NCBI RefSeq assembly: GCF_024323335.1
Contig: NC_066581.1
Location: 36,040,699-36,104,698 of the forward strand
Length of the DNA stretch: 64,000 nt
Source of the DNA: Lathyrus oleraceus
Lineage: Eukaryota > Streptophyta > Magnoliopsida > Fabales > Fabaceae
Reading direction: 5' to 3'
Shown: positions 33,691-44,035 of the stretch, piece by piece
How positions within the stretch are numbered: position 1 is the first letter of the stretch
Layout: the number at the start of each line of letters is the position of its first letter
Notes under the pieces: model-generated
What the model was told of the DNA's origin: nothing
What the model saw: only the letters and a program-made list of their open reading frames with translations
The model's database searches: none
Position numbers and translations under genes: made by a program

Positions 33691-35748
33691 CTATAAGGTC
33701 TCAGAGAGACATATTCCCAGTTTGCTCCTTAAGTTTTCAAACTGAGTAGCATCCAGAGCCTTTGTAAATATGTCAGCCAGTTGAAGATCCGTGGCTACAT
33801 GTTCCAAAGTGATCACCTTGTCTTCCACCAGATCTATGATGAAGTGGTGCCTAATGTCAATATGTTTGGTCCTGCTGTGTTGGATGGGATTCTTGGAGAT
33901 ATTGATGGCACTGAGATTATCACAGAACAATGTCATGACATTTTGAGAGACATTGTACTCAGTGAGCATCTGTTTCATCCAAACCAGTTGGGAGCAACTG
34001 CTTCCAGCAGCTATGTATTCAGCCTCTGCAGTGGACAGAGAGACACAATTCTGCTTCTTGCTGAACCACGATATGAGGTTTTCTCCTAAGAAGAAACATC
34101 CACCTGATGTGCTTTTTCTGTCATCAGCACTTCCAGCCCAATCAGCATCATAGTACCCAGATAAGACAGGCTCAGACCCATGTGAATACAGCATCCCATA
34201 GTCACACGTCCCATTGATGTACTTGAGAATCCTTTTGACTTGATTCAAGTGGCTCACCTTGGGCTCTGCTTGGTATCTGGCACACACTCCAACTGCATAA
34301 GAAATGTCAGGTCTACTTGCAGTTAGATACAGCAGACTACCTATCATGCTTCTGTACAGGCATTGATCAACACTAGGCCCTCCATCATCTTTGGTTAACT
34401 TCAGATGAGTAGGAGCAGGAGTCCTCTTGTGCCTGGCATTATCCATACCAAACTTCTTAACTATGTTCTTGGCATACTTGCTTTGGGAGAGAAACATAGA
34501 GTCCTCCATTTGGTTTACTTGCATTCCAAGGAAATAGGTCAGTTCTCCCACTAGACTCATTTCAAACTCAGACTGCATCTTGTGAACAAATTTTTTAACC
34601 ATTTGTTCTGACATTCCACCAAAGACTATATCATCAACATAGATTTGAGCTATCATGATTTTTCCTTCTTCATCCTTCACAAACAAGGTTTTATCTATGC
34701 CACCCTTTCTGTATCCATTTGAGGTCAGAAATTCGGTTAACCTTTCATACCAAGCTCTGGGTGCTTGCTTCAACCCATACAAGGCTTTCTTCAACTTGTA
34801 TACATGCTCAGGTTGGTTAGGATCACAGAACCCTTTGGGTTGTTCCACATAGACTTCTTCATTCAGGTAGCCATTCAAGAATGCACTCTTCACATCCATT
34901 TGGAATAGCTTAAACTTCAGGATGCATGCTACCCCCAACAGCAATCTGATGGACTCAAGTCTAGCCACAGGAGCAAATGTCTCATCAAAGTCTACCCCTT
35001 CAACTTGAGTGTATCCTTGAGCTACTAGTCTTGCTTTATTTCTAGTAATTACTCCTTTCTCATCAGATTTGTTTTTGTAGATCCACTTGGTACCGATGAT
35101 GTTGGACCCTTCAGGTCTTGGAACTAGCTCCCATACTTCATGCCTTGTGAACTGCTCGAGTTCCTCTTGCATGGCAATGATCCAGTATTCATCAGTCAGG
35201 GCTTCTTTCACATTCTTTGGTTCAACCTTGGAAACAAAGCAGGAATTTGAGTTTATTCCTCTTGACCTGGTAGTTACACCACTGGTGGGATCCCCTATGA
35301 TAAGATCCTTGGGGTGGTCTTTCTGAATTCTGATAGATGGCACTTTGGTGGGTGCCTCTACTTCACATTCAGGAGGAGGTTCCTGTACTTCTTCAGACTT
35401 GACTGGACTGTCAGTTGGACTGTCAAGGAATGTTTCAACATCCTCCATGACATCGGTTCCTTCCTCTTTATCATCCACAATGACATTTATGGATTCCATC
35501 AGGACATTGGTCCTGTAGTTGAACACTCTGTAGGCTCTGCTGTTAGTGGAGTATCCCAGAAATACGCCTTCATCACTTTTGGGATCTAGCTTCCTTCTCT
35601 GTTCACGATCTGTGAGAATGTAGCATTTACTTCCAAAAATATGAAAGTACTTCACAGTGGGTTTTCTGCCCTTCCATATTTCATACAAAGTGGAGGAGGT
35701 TCCTTTTCTCAAGGTGACTCTGTTGTGAACATAGCACGCGGTATTCAT
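33691..35748 (-). CDS. Maximus pol, second part: integrase end, RT, RNase H
   Basis: A 685-codon frame. Residues 1-60 are the integrase C-terminal region (ACYVHNRVTLRKGTSS, then FGSKCYILTDREQRRKLDPK). Copia RT starts near residue 215 (ARLVAQGYTQVEGVDFDETF), with FQMDVKSAFLNGYLNEEVYV and the catalytic QIYVDDIVFG near 34635. RNase H follows, with GYYDADWAGSADDRKSTSG near 34120 and STAEAEYIAAGS near 34010, and the end motif LADIFTKALDATQFENL. The first Met is not a natural start. The frame is the continuation of the 35745-38387 ORF after a one-base deletion near 35760. Within itself this part is intact. Confidence 0.92.
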   Translation of the reverse strand: MNTACYVHNRVTLRKGTSSTLYEIWKGRKPTVKYFHIFGSKCYILTDREQRRKLDPKSDEGVFLGYSTNSRAYRVFNYRTNVLMESINVIVDDKEEGTDVMEDVETFLDSPTDSPVKSEEVQEPPPECEVEAPTKVPSIRIQKDHPKDLIIGDPTSGVTTRSRGINSNSCFVSKVEPKNVKEALTDEYWIIAMQEELEQFTRHEVWELVPRPEGSNIIGTKWIYKNKSDEKGVITRNKARLVAQGYTQVEGVDFDETFAPVARLESIRLLLGVACILKFKLFQMDVKSAFLNGYLNEEVYVEQPKGFCDPNQPEHVYKLKKALYGLKQAPRAWYERLTEFLTSNGYRKGGIDKTLFVKDEEGKIMIAQIYVDDIVFGGMSEQMVKKFVHKMQSEFEMSLVGELTYFLGMQVNQMEDSMFLSQSKYAKNIVKKFGMDNARHKRTPAPTHLKLTKDDGGPSVDQCLYRSMIGSLLYLTASRPDISYAVGVCARYQAEPKVSHLNQVKRILKYINGTCDYGMLYSHGSEPVLSGYYDADWAGSADDRKSTSGGCFFLGENLISWFSKKQNCVSLSTAEAEYIAAGSSCSQLVWMKQMLTEYNVSQNVMTLFCDNLSAINISKNPIQHSRTKHIDIRHHFIIDLVEDKVITLEHVATDLQLADIFTKALDATQFENLRSKLGICLSETL

Positions 35749-38387
35749 TGCTTCAGCCCAAAGTGCATAGGGAGCTTCTTTGCATGAATCATTGCTCTGG
35801 CAGATTCTTGAATAGTTCTATTTTTTCTTTCAACTATTCCATTCTGCTGAGGAGTTATAGGGGAGGAGAACTCATGACTTATTCCTTCAGCCGAGCAGAA
35901 CTCATCAAACTTGGAATTCTTGAACTCCGTACCATGATCACTTCTAATCCGGACCACACAACTGTCCTTTTCCCTTTGAAGTCTGATGCATAGGTCTTTG
36001 AAGACATCAAATGTATCTGACTTCTCTCTGATGAAGCTTATCCACGTGTATCTGGAATGGTCATCCACCACCACGTAAGCATATTTCTTCCCACCAAGAC
36101 TTTCAACCTGCATAGGTCCCATTAGGTCCATGTGCAATAGTTCCAGAACTCTGGAGGTTGTGGAATGTCCCAGCTTCGGATGTGACATCTTGGTTTGCTT
36201 GCCCAACTGGCATTCTCCACAGACTCTTCCTTCATCAATCAGAAGCTTTGGGATTCCTCTGACTGCTTCCTTGGATATAATCTTCTTCATTCCCCGTAAG
36301 TGGAGATGTCCAAGACGTCTATGCCACAGCTTCACCTCCTGTTCTTCCTTGGCTGAGGAGCATGTTGTGGAAAAGTTAGAGACTTCAGGTTCCCACAGGT
36401 AACAGTTGTCCTTGGACCTGGTTCCTCTCATAACTTCCTGATTGTCACCATTTGTCACAATGCACAGCTCCTTAGTAAACTGAACATGAAAACCTTGATC
36501 ACACAGCTGACTTATGCTGATGAGGTTTGCGGTTAGTCCTCTTACTAACAACACATTGTTCAGTTTTGGCACTCCAGAACAGTCCAGTTTGCCCACACCT
36601 CTTATTTTTCCTTTGGCACCATCACCAAAAGTCACATAGCTGGTAGTGTGAGGTTGAATATCTACCAGTAGATTTTCCATACCAGTCATATGTCTTGAGC
36701 ATCCACTGTCAAAGTACCAGTCTTCTCTGGAAGAAGCCCTTAGGGCAGTGTGTGCTATCCTAGCATACCATTGTTGCTTCTTAATGGGAACACATCGCTT
36801 ATGTGTTTTATGCTTAGGTCTGACATGAGAGGCTCTGTTAGGGAAACCATGAATCCAGTAGCAGAAGGCTTTTATATGTCCAATCCTACCACAGTGGTGA
36901 CACCTCCAATCCTGGTATTTCCTCTTCTGATGATCATTCATCCTAGATCCTCGATGTTGAGACATTGGCTTTGACTTCTGCTTGTACTTATGAACTTTAG
37001 CCTTTGGGCGTTTGTGTTCGGTTGAGGATCTTTTCCCAAATCCTAGGCCAGATTTGGTTCCAGATTGCTGTCCCACCTTGAGAATCTCTTCCAAGGTGTC
37101 AGTTCCCTTATTCATCATTCTGATGGATTTAGTCATCTGGTTCAGCTTGGAGGTCAGCAGGGCTATTTCACCATTTAGACCCTCTATGACAAACAGTTGC
37201 TTTTGTCTCTCATCTTCCAGTTCCTTGATGAGTTTCTTCTGCTTTTCTCCTTGTGCACGCACCTCTGCACTGGTGGAACACATCTTCTTATAGGCTGCAG
37301 CAAGTTCATCAAACGACAGTTCATCTGCACTTGAGTCATCATCAGAGGCACAAATACTGGTTAGTGTAGTGACATGTTTGGCAGATTCTCCTTCAGATTC
37401 ACTTTCAGAATCTCCTTCAGACCATGTGATAGCTAGCCCCTTATTTTGCAATTTGAGGTAAGTAGGGCATTCAGCTCTGACGTGTCCATACCCTTCACAG
37501 CCATGACACTGGATCCCCTTGCCATGGTTGAACTTCTCATCAGAAGTTGATTTTTTCTTAATGTCAGACGTGATGTTCTTGACATTAGGTCTACCTCTTT
37601 GATCAATCTTCTTCACGAACTTGTTGAACTGCCTCCCAAGCATGGCTAAGGCTTCTGATATACTTTCATCACCTCCAGTATATCCTGCTTCTGACTCCTC
37701 TTCAGCATTAGATACAAAAGCTATGCTCTTGTTCTTTTTCTCAGCATACTCACCTAAGCCCATTTCAAAGGTTTGGAGAGAACCAATGAGCTCATCCACC
37801 TTCATGTTGCAGATGTCCTGCGCCTCCTCTATGGCTGTGACCTTCATAGCAAATCTCTTAGGCAAGGACCTGAGAATCTTTCTTACAAGTTTCTCTTCAG
37901 CCATTTTCTCACCTAGTCCACCAGAGGTGTTTGCAATTTCAAGAATATTCATGTGAAAGTCATGAATAGTCTCATCCTCTTTCATCCTCAGATTTTCAAA
38001 CTTGGTGGTCAGCATCTGAAGTTTGGACATCTTCACCTTGGAAGTACCTTCATGAGTTACCTTGAGGGTATCCCAAACTTCCTTAGCTAGTTCACAGTGG
38101 TGTACCAGCCTGAAGATGTTCTTGCTGATTCCATTGAACAATGCATTCAAGGCCTTGGAATTTCCAAGAGCTAACGCCTCTTGCTCCTTGTCCCACTCTT
38201 CTTCAGGAATCTGCACACTGACTCCATCTTCACCTGTCCTCATTGGATGTTCCCATCCTTTGTTGACAGCTCTCCAGACTTTGCTGTCTAGAGACCTTAA
38301 GAAGGCTATCATACGAGGCTTCCAGTCATCATAATTAGATCCATCCAACATGGGTGGTCTGTTTGAGTGTCCTAAATCCTTGTCCAT
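35745..38387 (-). CDS. Maximus gag, protease and integrase core
   Basis: 880 codons from the ATG at 38387, just downstream of the PBS. Residues 1-230 are gag (LDGSNYDDWKPRMIAFLRSL). Two zinc knuckles follow: CHGCEGYGHVRAEC near residue 292 and CHHCGRIGHIKAFC near residue 495. The protease motif WYFDSGCSRHMTG is near 555. Integrase begins near 686 (LWHRRLGHLHLRGMKK, with C-x2-C at CGECQLGK) and shows the catalytic residues in HMDLMGP (about 751), RSDHGTEF (about 815) and GIVERKNR (about 850). The frame then ends in a premature TGA because one base is missing from an A/T run near 35760. This would abolish RT and RNase H unless frameshifting occurs. Confidence 0.92.
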   Translation of the reverse strand: MDKDLGHSNRPPMLDGSNYDDWKPRMIAFLRSLDSKVWRAVNKGWEHPMRTGEDGVSVQIPEEEWDKEQEALALGNSKALNALFNGISKNIFRLVHHCELAKEVWDTLKVTHEGTSKVKMSKLQMLTTKFENLRMKEDETIHDFHMNILEIANTSGGLGEKMAEEKLVRKILRSLPKRFAMKVTAIEEAQDICNMKVDELIGSLQTFEMGLGEYAEKKNKSIAFVSNAEEESEAGYTGGDESISEALAMLGRQFNKFVKKIDQRGRPNVKNITSDIKKKSTSDEKFNHGKGIQCHGCEGYGHVRAECPTYLKLQNKGLAITWSEGDSESESEGESAKHVTTLTSICASDDDSSADELSFDELAAAYKKMCSTSAEVRAQGEKQKKLIKELEDERQKQLFVIEGLNGEIALLTSKLNQMTKSIRMMNKGTDTLEEILKVGQQSGTKSGLGFGKRSSTEHKRPKAKVHKYKQKSKPMSQHRGSRMNDHQKRKYQDWRCHHCGRIGHIKAFCYWIHGFPNRASHVRPKHKTHKRCVPIKKQQWYARIAHTALRASSREDWYFDSGCSRHMTGMENLLVDIQPHTTSYVTFGDGAKGKIRGVGKLDCSGVPKLNNVLLVRGLTANLISISQLCDQGFHVQFTKELCIVTNGDNQEVMRGTRSKDNCYLWEPEVSNFSTTCSSAKEEQEVKLWHRRLGHLHLRGMKKIISKEAVRGIPKLLIDEGRVCGECQLGKQTKMSHPKLGHSTTSRVLELLHMDLMGPMQVESLGGKKYAYVVVDDHSRYTWISFIREKSDTFDVFKDLCIRLQREKDSCVVRIRSDHGTEFKNSKFDEFCSAEGISHEFSSPITPQQNGIVERKNRTIQESARAMIHAKKLPMHFGLKQ

Positions 38388-38443
38388 GGTACTAGAAAGT
38401 AACTTCCCTAGATCTCACCCAGAAATTCACAGGCAGGGTGCCT

Positions 38444-38455
38444 GCTCTGATGCCA
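38444..38455 (-). promoter_or_regulatory. Maximus primer binding site (initiator tRNA-Met type)
   Basis: The minus strand reads TGGCATCAGAGC two bases after the LTR end. The canonical form is TGGTATCAGAGC, so there is one mismatch. Confidence 0.82.
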
Positions 38456-38457
38456 AT

Positions 38458-39842
38458 TGAAATTCTAGTTATCAGACTTTGGATGTCACACTGGTTGTTA
38501 TGACATCCAATTCTGCACAGACAGGGATTATGCAGAACTTAACAGTAAGTGCAGTAAATAACACAAGTAATTGTTCACCCAGTTCAGTCCAACATGACCT
38601 ACATCTGGGGGCTACCAAGCCAGGGAGGAAATCCACTATTAGTAGTATCAATTCAAAGCTAAACTCACCCGTTTACAACTTATCACTTAATCCCTACCCA
38701 ATGCAATTTCAATCTTAACCTAAGATCAGAGTTCCTACTCACTCCCCCTCAATCACCTCAGTGATATTAAAGACACTTTGAAGTCACACTTCAAAAACAA
38801 CTCTTGATTATGCTTCACAGCTTAAATCAAGATACACAGCACTCACGCTTAAAAGCTTTGAGTGACACAACACTTACAACTCAATGAACACCCTATGCCA
38901 AAGCTATCATCTACTTGATAATGGCTTGGCTTACAAGATACGTCTAATACTAGACTCACAAAAATACAGCAGTGAAGTATGATGGACACACAAAATCTTC
39001 ACGCCTCAAAATCCCCAAAGCTGAATGAAGGAACGCCTTCCTTTTTATATTGCAGCACCTGGGCTTTTGCACCTGTATTCTCCTGAATTTTAGGTCACAC
39101 GAGTTCCCACAAATTCAACATTTAGGTTGCTAACAAATAGGCTATTTGTTAGGTTCATTAAATGTAGCTTGGTTGTTGATTTCCTGGATTTTCTCTCAGC
39201 TGTTGAATCCCTAAAGAATAGCCTGAGAAAAAGCTGAAACAGAAAACTGAACAACCTACAATATAGCATATGCTGTCAGGCATGAATGTCACGACATTCA
39301 GCTTGACATCAAGGTCCATATGCTGAGTCTGTTTTTCCAGAAAACAGACTGTACAATTTTGCTGACCTGTACATGATCAAAATGACCATACTACAGTAAC
39401 AGCTTACATTAATAAATGTCAAAGTGTCCAACTTAACATTTACACATTTGGCCTTAAGTTAGTTCTGTTATTCTCTTGAAGAACAAACTAAGTTACATGC
39501 TGAAGTATAACAGAACACCACTCTGTCTAATCTTCAGCAGCTGCTTTCAATGATGAATGTCATAACATCCAGTTTGACATTCAGTCAGTAGGCCTTATGC
39601 CAGGTCTGGTCTTTCCTTGATAACCAGACTGGAAAATAAATACTAAGTTCTAACAGAACACCTGCTGTTCTATTCCTTAGTATCTGTTGACAGGTATGAA
39701 TGTCACAGCATCCAGTTTGACATTCAATAAATCCTGTGTTAGCTAGTCCTGCAGTGACTACAATGTAGTCACACATACATGTTATGACATCAGTCAAGAC
39801 ATTAGTGTTTTACCATATAATGCAGCCAATTAAACACCTACA
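38458..39842 (-). mobile_element. Maximus 5' LTR (1385 bp)
   Basis: Same length as 31639-33023. Differences seen by eye are near 39160, 39329, 39411 and 39656. Confidence 0.95.
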
Positions 39843-39847
39843 ATGAG
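39843..39847. repeat. Target-site duplication ATGAG, right copy
   Basis: It directly follows the LTR end at 39842 and matches 31634-31638. Confidence 0.95.
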
Positions 39848-41306
39848 TAATACATCACCTTGATCGGATATCCATATATCTCAGGTAGGTGACGTATCCT
39901 GCCTAACCTACACTGGTCTTGTTCTACTTGAACAGGTTGCTCTTACACAACTACTTGTGTTTCCTGCTCTAATTCCTCCATAGGTGTATCGATGCTTTGT
40001 GATTCTTGAATTTCTTCAAGCTCTACTTTCCTCCCACTGGTTCCTTTGGAAATAAAATCCTTTTCTAGGAAAACTCCAGTTCGAGCGACAAACACTTTGC
40101 CCTCTGAAGGATTGTAGAAGTAATATCCTCTTGTTTCTTTAGGATACCCCACAAATATGCATTTGTCAGATTTGGGCTCAAGCTTAATTGAAATTTGTCG
40201 TTTTACATAAACTTCGCAACCCCAAATCTTCATGTAAGACATATGTGGTTTCTTACCACTCCATATCTCATATGGTGTCTTATCAACCTTTTTGGATGGA
40301 ACACGGTTAAGTGTGTAAGCTGCTGTCAATAGCGCATGTCCCCAAAAGGAGTTTGGAAGATCGGCGTGACTCATCATGGATCGGACCATGTCCAACAGGG
40401 TTCAATTTCTTCCTTCAGACACACCATTCCATTGGGGTGTTCCAGGAGGAGTGAGTTGGGATAGGATCCCACACTCTTTCATATGGTCATCAAACTCTAG
40501 GCTTAAATATTCACCACCTCAATCTGATCGAAGAGGTTTAATATTCTTACCTAGTTGGTTTTGTACTTCATTCTTGAATTCTTTGAACTTTTCAAAGGCC
40601 TCTGATTTGTGTTTCATTAAATACACATAACCATATCTACTGAAATCATTAGTAAATGTGATGAAGTACTAAAACCTCCTCTTGCTGGTATGTTCAGTGG
40701 ACCACATACATCAGTATGTATGAGGGCCAAAAGATCATTAGCTCTTTCACCTTTTCCTGTGAATGGAGACTTTGTAATCTTTCCGATTAAACAAGATCTG
40801 CATGTCTCATATGATTCATAATCAAAAGAGTCCAACAGTCAATCTTTATGGAGTTTGGAAATGCGTTTCTCATTTATGTGGCCTAATCGATAATGCCAAA
40901 GGTAAGTTGGATTTAACTCATTAGGTTTCATCCTTTTAGTATTAATGTTATAAATTGGCATTTCAAGATCAAGGACACACAGTCCATTGTTCATTTGTGC
41001 AGTAGCATAGAATATATCATTCAAATAAATTGAGCAACAATTGTTCTTTATTATGAATGAAAAACCAAACTTGTCCAAACAAGAAACAGAAATAATATTC
41101 CTGCTAATTGCAGGTACATAATAACAGTTCTCTAACTGAATTATTAAACCACTAGGTAAAGTCAATACATAAGTTCCTACGGCTAAAGTAGAAACCTTTG
41201 CTCCATAGCCAACTCGTAGGTCGACTTCACCTTTTGCCAAATCTCTACTCCTTTTTAGTCCCTGCACATTTGTACAAATGTGAGAACCGCATCCAGTATC
41301 TAATAC
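39848..41306 (-). pseudogene. Element B protease, gag-pre-integrase and integrase (broken)
   Basis: Protease DTGCGSHIC begins near 41300, right after a TGA at 41304-41306 in place of a usual Trp codon. The gag-pre-integrase LWHYRLGHINEKRISKLHKD near 40890 is followed by TGA at 40839. Integrase shows TCRSCLIGKITKSPFTGKG, LIHTDVCGPL near 40725, a stop inside RSD-GGEY (40519-40521), a stop in GRN-TLL (40402-40404), then a clean stretch MVRSMMSHADLPNSFWGHAL to about 39943. The two integrase stops look like CGA to TGA changes. A frameshift occurs near 40680. It is non-functional. Confidence 0.82.
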
Positions 41307-42197
41307 TCATGATGCAGAAGTAGATAAATTAATAACAAAAATACCTGAAGTTGAAGTCTCTACTCCATTCTTCTTATCTTCCAGGTACTTTGGGCAGTTC
41401 CTCTTCCAATGTCCGGTCTTACCGCAATGGAAGTAGGTGCCTTCTTTTGCTATGCCTCCACTAGGCTTTAAAGCAGCAACGATGGGTTTGGGTTTGGCAA
41501 CTTCCTTGCCTTTCCCTTTATCACCCTGCTTAGTGGGCCTTTTGTTCTGTCTCTTTCCATTTCCGATCATCAGAATGGACTTCCCTTTTGACTTCAGATT
41601 CTGCTCGGCAGTTCTTAACATGGCGAGCAGTTCAGGAAGAGATTTGTCCATATCAATCATATTGAAATTTAGGATAAATTGACTGAAACTATCTGGCAAC
41701 GATTGCAAGATCAAATCAGTCGCAAGTTCCTTTTCGAGGGGAAAACCCAATCTCTCAAGGTTTTCCACATACCCAATCATCTTGAGTACATGGGGACCTA
41801 CAGGGGCTCCCTCAGCTAACTTGCCTTGAAAAAGGGCTTTTGAAACTTCAAACCTCTCATGCCTTGCTTGCTCTTGATAGAGCAACTTCAGGTGTTCGAT
41901 CATATCGAACGCTGACATGTTCTCATGTTGCTTTTGCAATTCTGAGTTCATGGTGGCCAGCATGAGACAAGCAGTTTCATTGGCATCATCGACATGCTTC
42001 TTATAAGCATCTCTTTCTGCCTTAGGTGCAGAACTAGGAGGTTCCTCTTCAGGAACAGGTATCTCCAAGACATACAGCTTTTTATCATGTTTGAGGACAA
42101 TCCTCAGGTTTCGGTGCCAATCCAGAAAATTTGTCCCAGACAATTTTTCCTTATCAAGGATTGATCGCAGGATGTTGTTAGAGGTGTTTGTTGTCAT
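41307..42197 (-). CDS. Element B gag (296 codons)
   Basis: Start at the ATG at 42197. The N-terminal copia gag domain (LSGTNFLDWHRNLRIVLKHD) leads to the conserved LILQSLPDSFSQFILNFNM near 41690. A Lys-rich segment precedes a zinc knuckle that has lost its first Cys (TYFHCGKTGHWKRNC, where the family has Cys in place of Tyr). The ORF stops at 41306, where gag-pol would normally continue into protease. Long and clean otherwise, but probably not functional given the lost knuckle Cys. Confidence 0.82.
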   Translation of the reverse strand: MTTNTSNNILRSILDKEKLSGTNFLDWHRNLRIVLKHDKKLYVLEIPVPEEEPPSSAPKAERDAYKKHVDDANETACLMLATMNSELQKQHENMSAFDMIEHLKLLYQEQARHERFEVSKALFQGKLAEGAPVGPHVLKMIGYVENLERLGFPLEKELATDLILQSLPDSFSQFILNFNMIDMDKSLPELLAMLRTAEQNLKSKGKSILMIGNGKRQNKRPTKQGDKGKGKEVAKPKPIVAALKPSGGIAKEGTYFHCGKTGHWKRNCPKYLEDKKNGVETSTSGIFVINLSTSAS

Positions 42198-44020
42198 GGT
42201 AATCTACATAAGGATTAATGAAAATATAAGTATCATTGACATATTTAATTAGGCCTTTAATTAAATATGCTCCCACTATTTTACTCAAAACAAATGACCC
42301 TCATCATTTGATTCGGAAAATCCCGTTGGAAGATTTTCTAGTGGGTCGAGATCCATATTTCACTTCGTTCTAAGTCTGCGTAGGCGGATTACACAAACTA
42401 GGTTATTTAGGTAGGAACTCCTTCCAATTGTATCTCATACAACTCTCGAAAATTTCAGTTGGGTGAATAACTCCTTATTCCAATCCATCATATGGATCAT
42501 TCCCAACTCTTGCTTCTAAACATATATAATATTATTATAATTAAGTTTGAACCATTGTCTTAGCAGTTGGATATTACATTTATCCCATCGCACCCTACTA
42601 ATATAGAACATGCACCTCGCGTAGGCGAAACCTACATATCCTATACCAATCTTGATGAGCGCTAAAACTTGGAAAGCAAACACATATAATATTATTATAA
42701 TTTGTTTAGTTAAGTTTGACCCATTGTTTTAACAGTTGGATATTACAATTATCCCATCGCACCTTACTAATATATAGATCATGCACCTCGCGTAGGCGAA
42801 ACCTACATTATCCATTACTAGTCTTGATGAGTGTTAAAACTTGGAAAGCATAAACTTAATATTTAATTTGAGGGAATTGCAATTTTCTGATCTCACCAGC
42901 TTGTTTATCATATAAACCGTCTCTCACATGCATCAACATACATTCATAATGAAACAATTATGACCCCTAGCGCAATTGTTCTCCCAAGCCAATGAGAGAA
43001 CCTAAGCTAACCTACAACGATCTAAGCTTCTCCAAGCAAGATCTTCAAGGTTGTCTTCCTTTGGCACTGACTTCTTTGCTTTCTTCATATCATTACATTA
43101 CAAAAGAAACTCGTTTTACATACGAGGGAGTGAGATGAGAAAAGAAGTTACATTTGGGAGATAAAGAGAGAGGCACGACACGCAAGTCGTATTTTAAAAC
43201 CCAAAACAAAATAAAGGAAGACTAAGGCCATAACCGATCACCACAAGACAATAATAAACACTTTATTATTATTATGAATTCCTTTAATTAATTAAAATCA
43301 AATTAAATCTCGACGACCGATCACCACATTTTAATGAACAATTCATTTAAAATCGATGTCGCTTTTCGTATCAACACTTGATACTTTTAAAGCACTGAGT
43401 TAGCCGAACGGGTGAAAATTTCCTTGCGTTAACCGGTTAACCATATGCGTTAACCGGATAAAACTGTTTGAAATCTGAAAAAAAAAATTGTTTTCTGCCT
43501 TGCGTTAACCGGTTAACCAACTGCGTTAACCGGTTAACACTGCTGAAAAACTCAAAAAAATTTATTTCGTATTTCGTTAACCGGTTAACCATACGCGTTA
43601 ACCGGTTAACACTGTTCCAAAAAGTGTTTAGTAAGCACAACTCTTGTGCAGTCAAACCCCAATCGCATAACTCTCTGACAACACAACCCTTGTGCCGTCA
43701 CTAACCCTGATGCACCAATTTCAGACCGTCAAACACATCTCGATTGTTAATTCAGTATGATTGATCAACACGTCATTGCTTCACCATACTAATGTCGGAT
43801 CAAGAAGCAAGTGACCATTGATCGCTCAAAGGAAAACAATCATTGAGTGTTTGAATGAACGAAACGAGAACACTATATCATATATAATGTATTTTGCACC
43901 AGGATTACATATATCACATATATGTAACTTGATCGATCTGAATTTAATCTTTGATTCATTCTGTCTTTAATCATATTAATACGGAAACAAAAACAGTTAT
44001 CAGATTCATGGTTTCGTAAG
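42198..44020 (-). other. Element B leader with internal repeats
   Basis: 1.8 kb between PBS and gag without genes. A segment of about 165 bp is duplicated in tandem (42518-42680 and 42681-42851), sharing CATGCACCTCGCGTAGGCGA. Three units holding paired TTAACCGGTTAA palindromes lie at 43426-43612. The rest looks unremarkable. Confidence 0.7.
43426..43612. repeat. Paired TTAACCGGTTAA palindromes, three units
   Basis: GCGTTAACCGGTTAACC and a second GCGTTAACCGGTTAAC about 20 bp later form a unit. The unit recurs every 73-75 bp starting at about 43426, 43502 and 43574, with A-rich spacers. The second palindrome of unit 1 is damaged (TTAACCGGATAA). Confidence 0.88.
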
Positions 44021-44034
44021 TGGCTCTGATACCA
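44021..44034 (-). promoter_or_regulatory. Element B primer binding site (initiator tRNA-Met type)
   Basis: The minus strand reads TGGTATCAGAGCCA, one base from the LTR end at 44036: a canonical copia PBS. Confidence 0.88.
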
Positions 44035-44035
44035 C

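Larger units (their letters stand above)
31639..39842 (-). mobile_element. Complete Maximus/SIRE-type Ty1/copia element (8204 bp)
   Basis: Two 1385-bp LTRs (31639-33023 and 38458-39842) differ at only about four positions by eye. The element is flanked by ATGAG (31634-31638 and 39843-39847) and has a PBS, gag-pol and polypurine tract in the proper order on the minus strand. It lacks the env-like ORF that the plus-strand relative keeps: only about 670 bp lie between pol and the 3' LTR. A one-base deletion in integrase splits gag-pol into two ORFs. It is the youngest datable insertion in the window. Confidence 0.95.

Noticed and set aside
43437..43704. Repeat-containing protein with VNRLT motifs on both strands
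   Set aside because: It is the translation of TTAACCGGTTAA palindromes in a non-coding leader.
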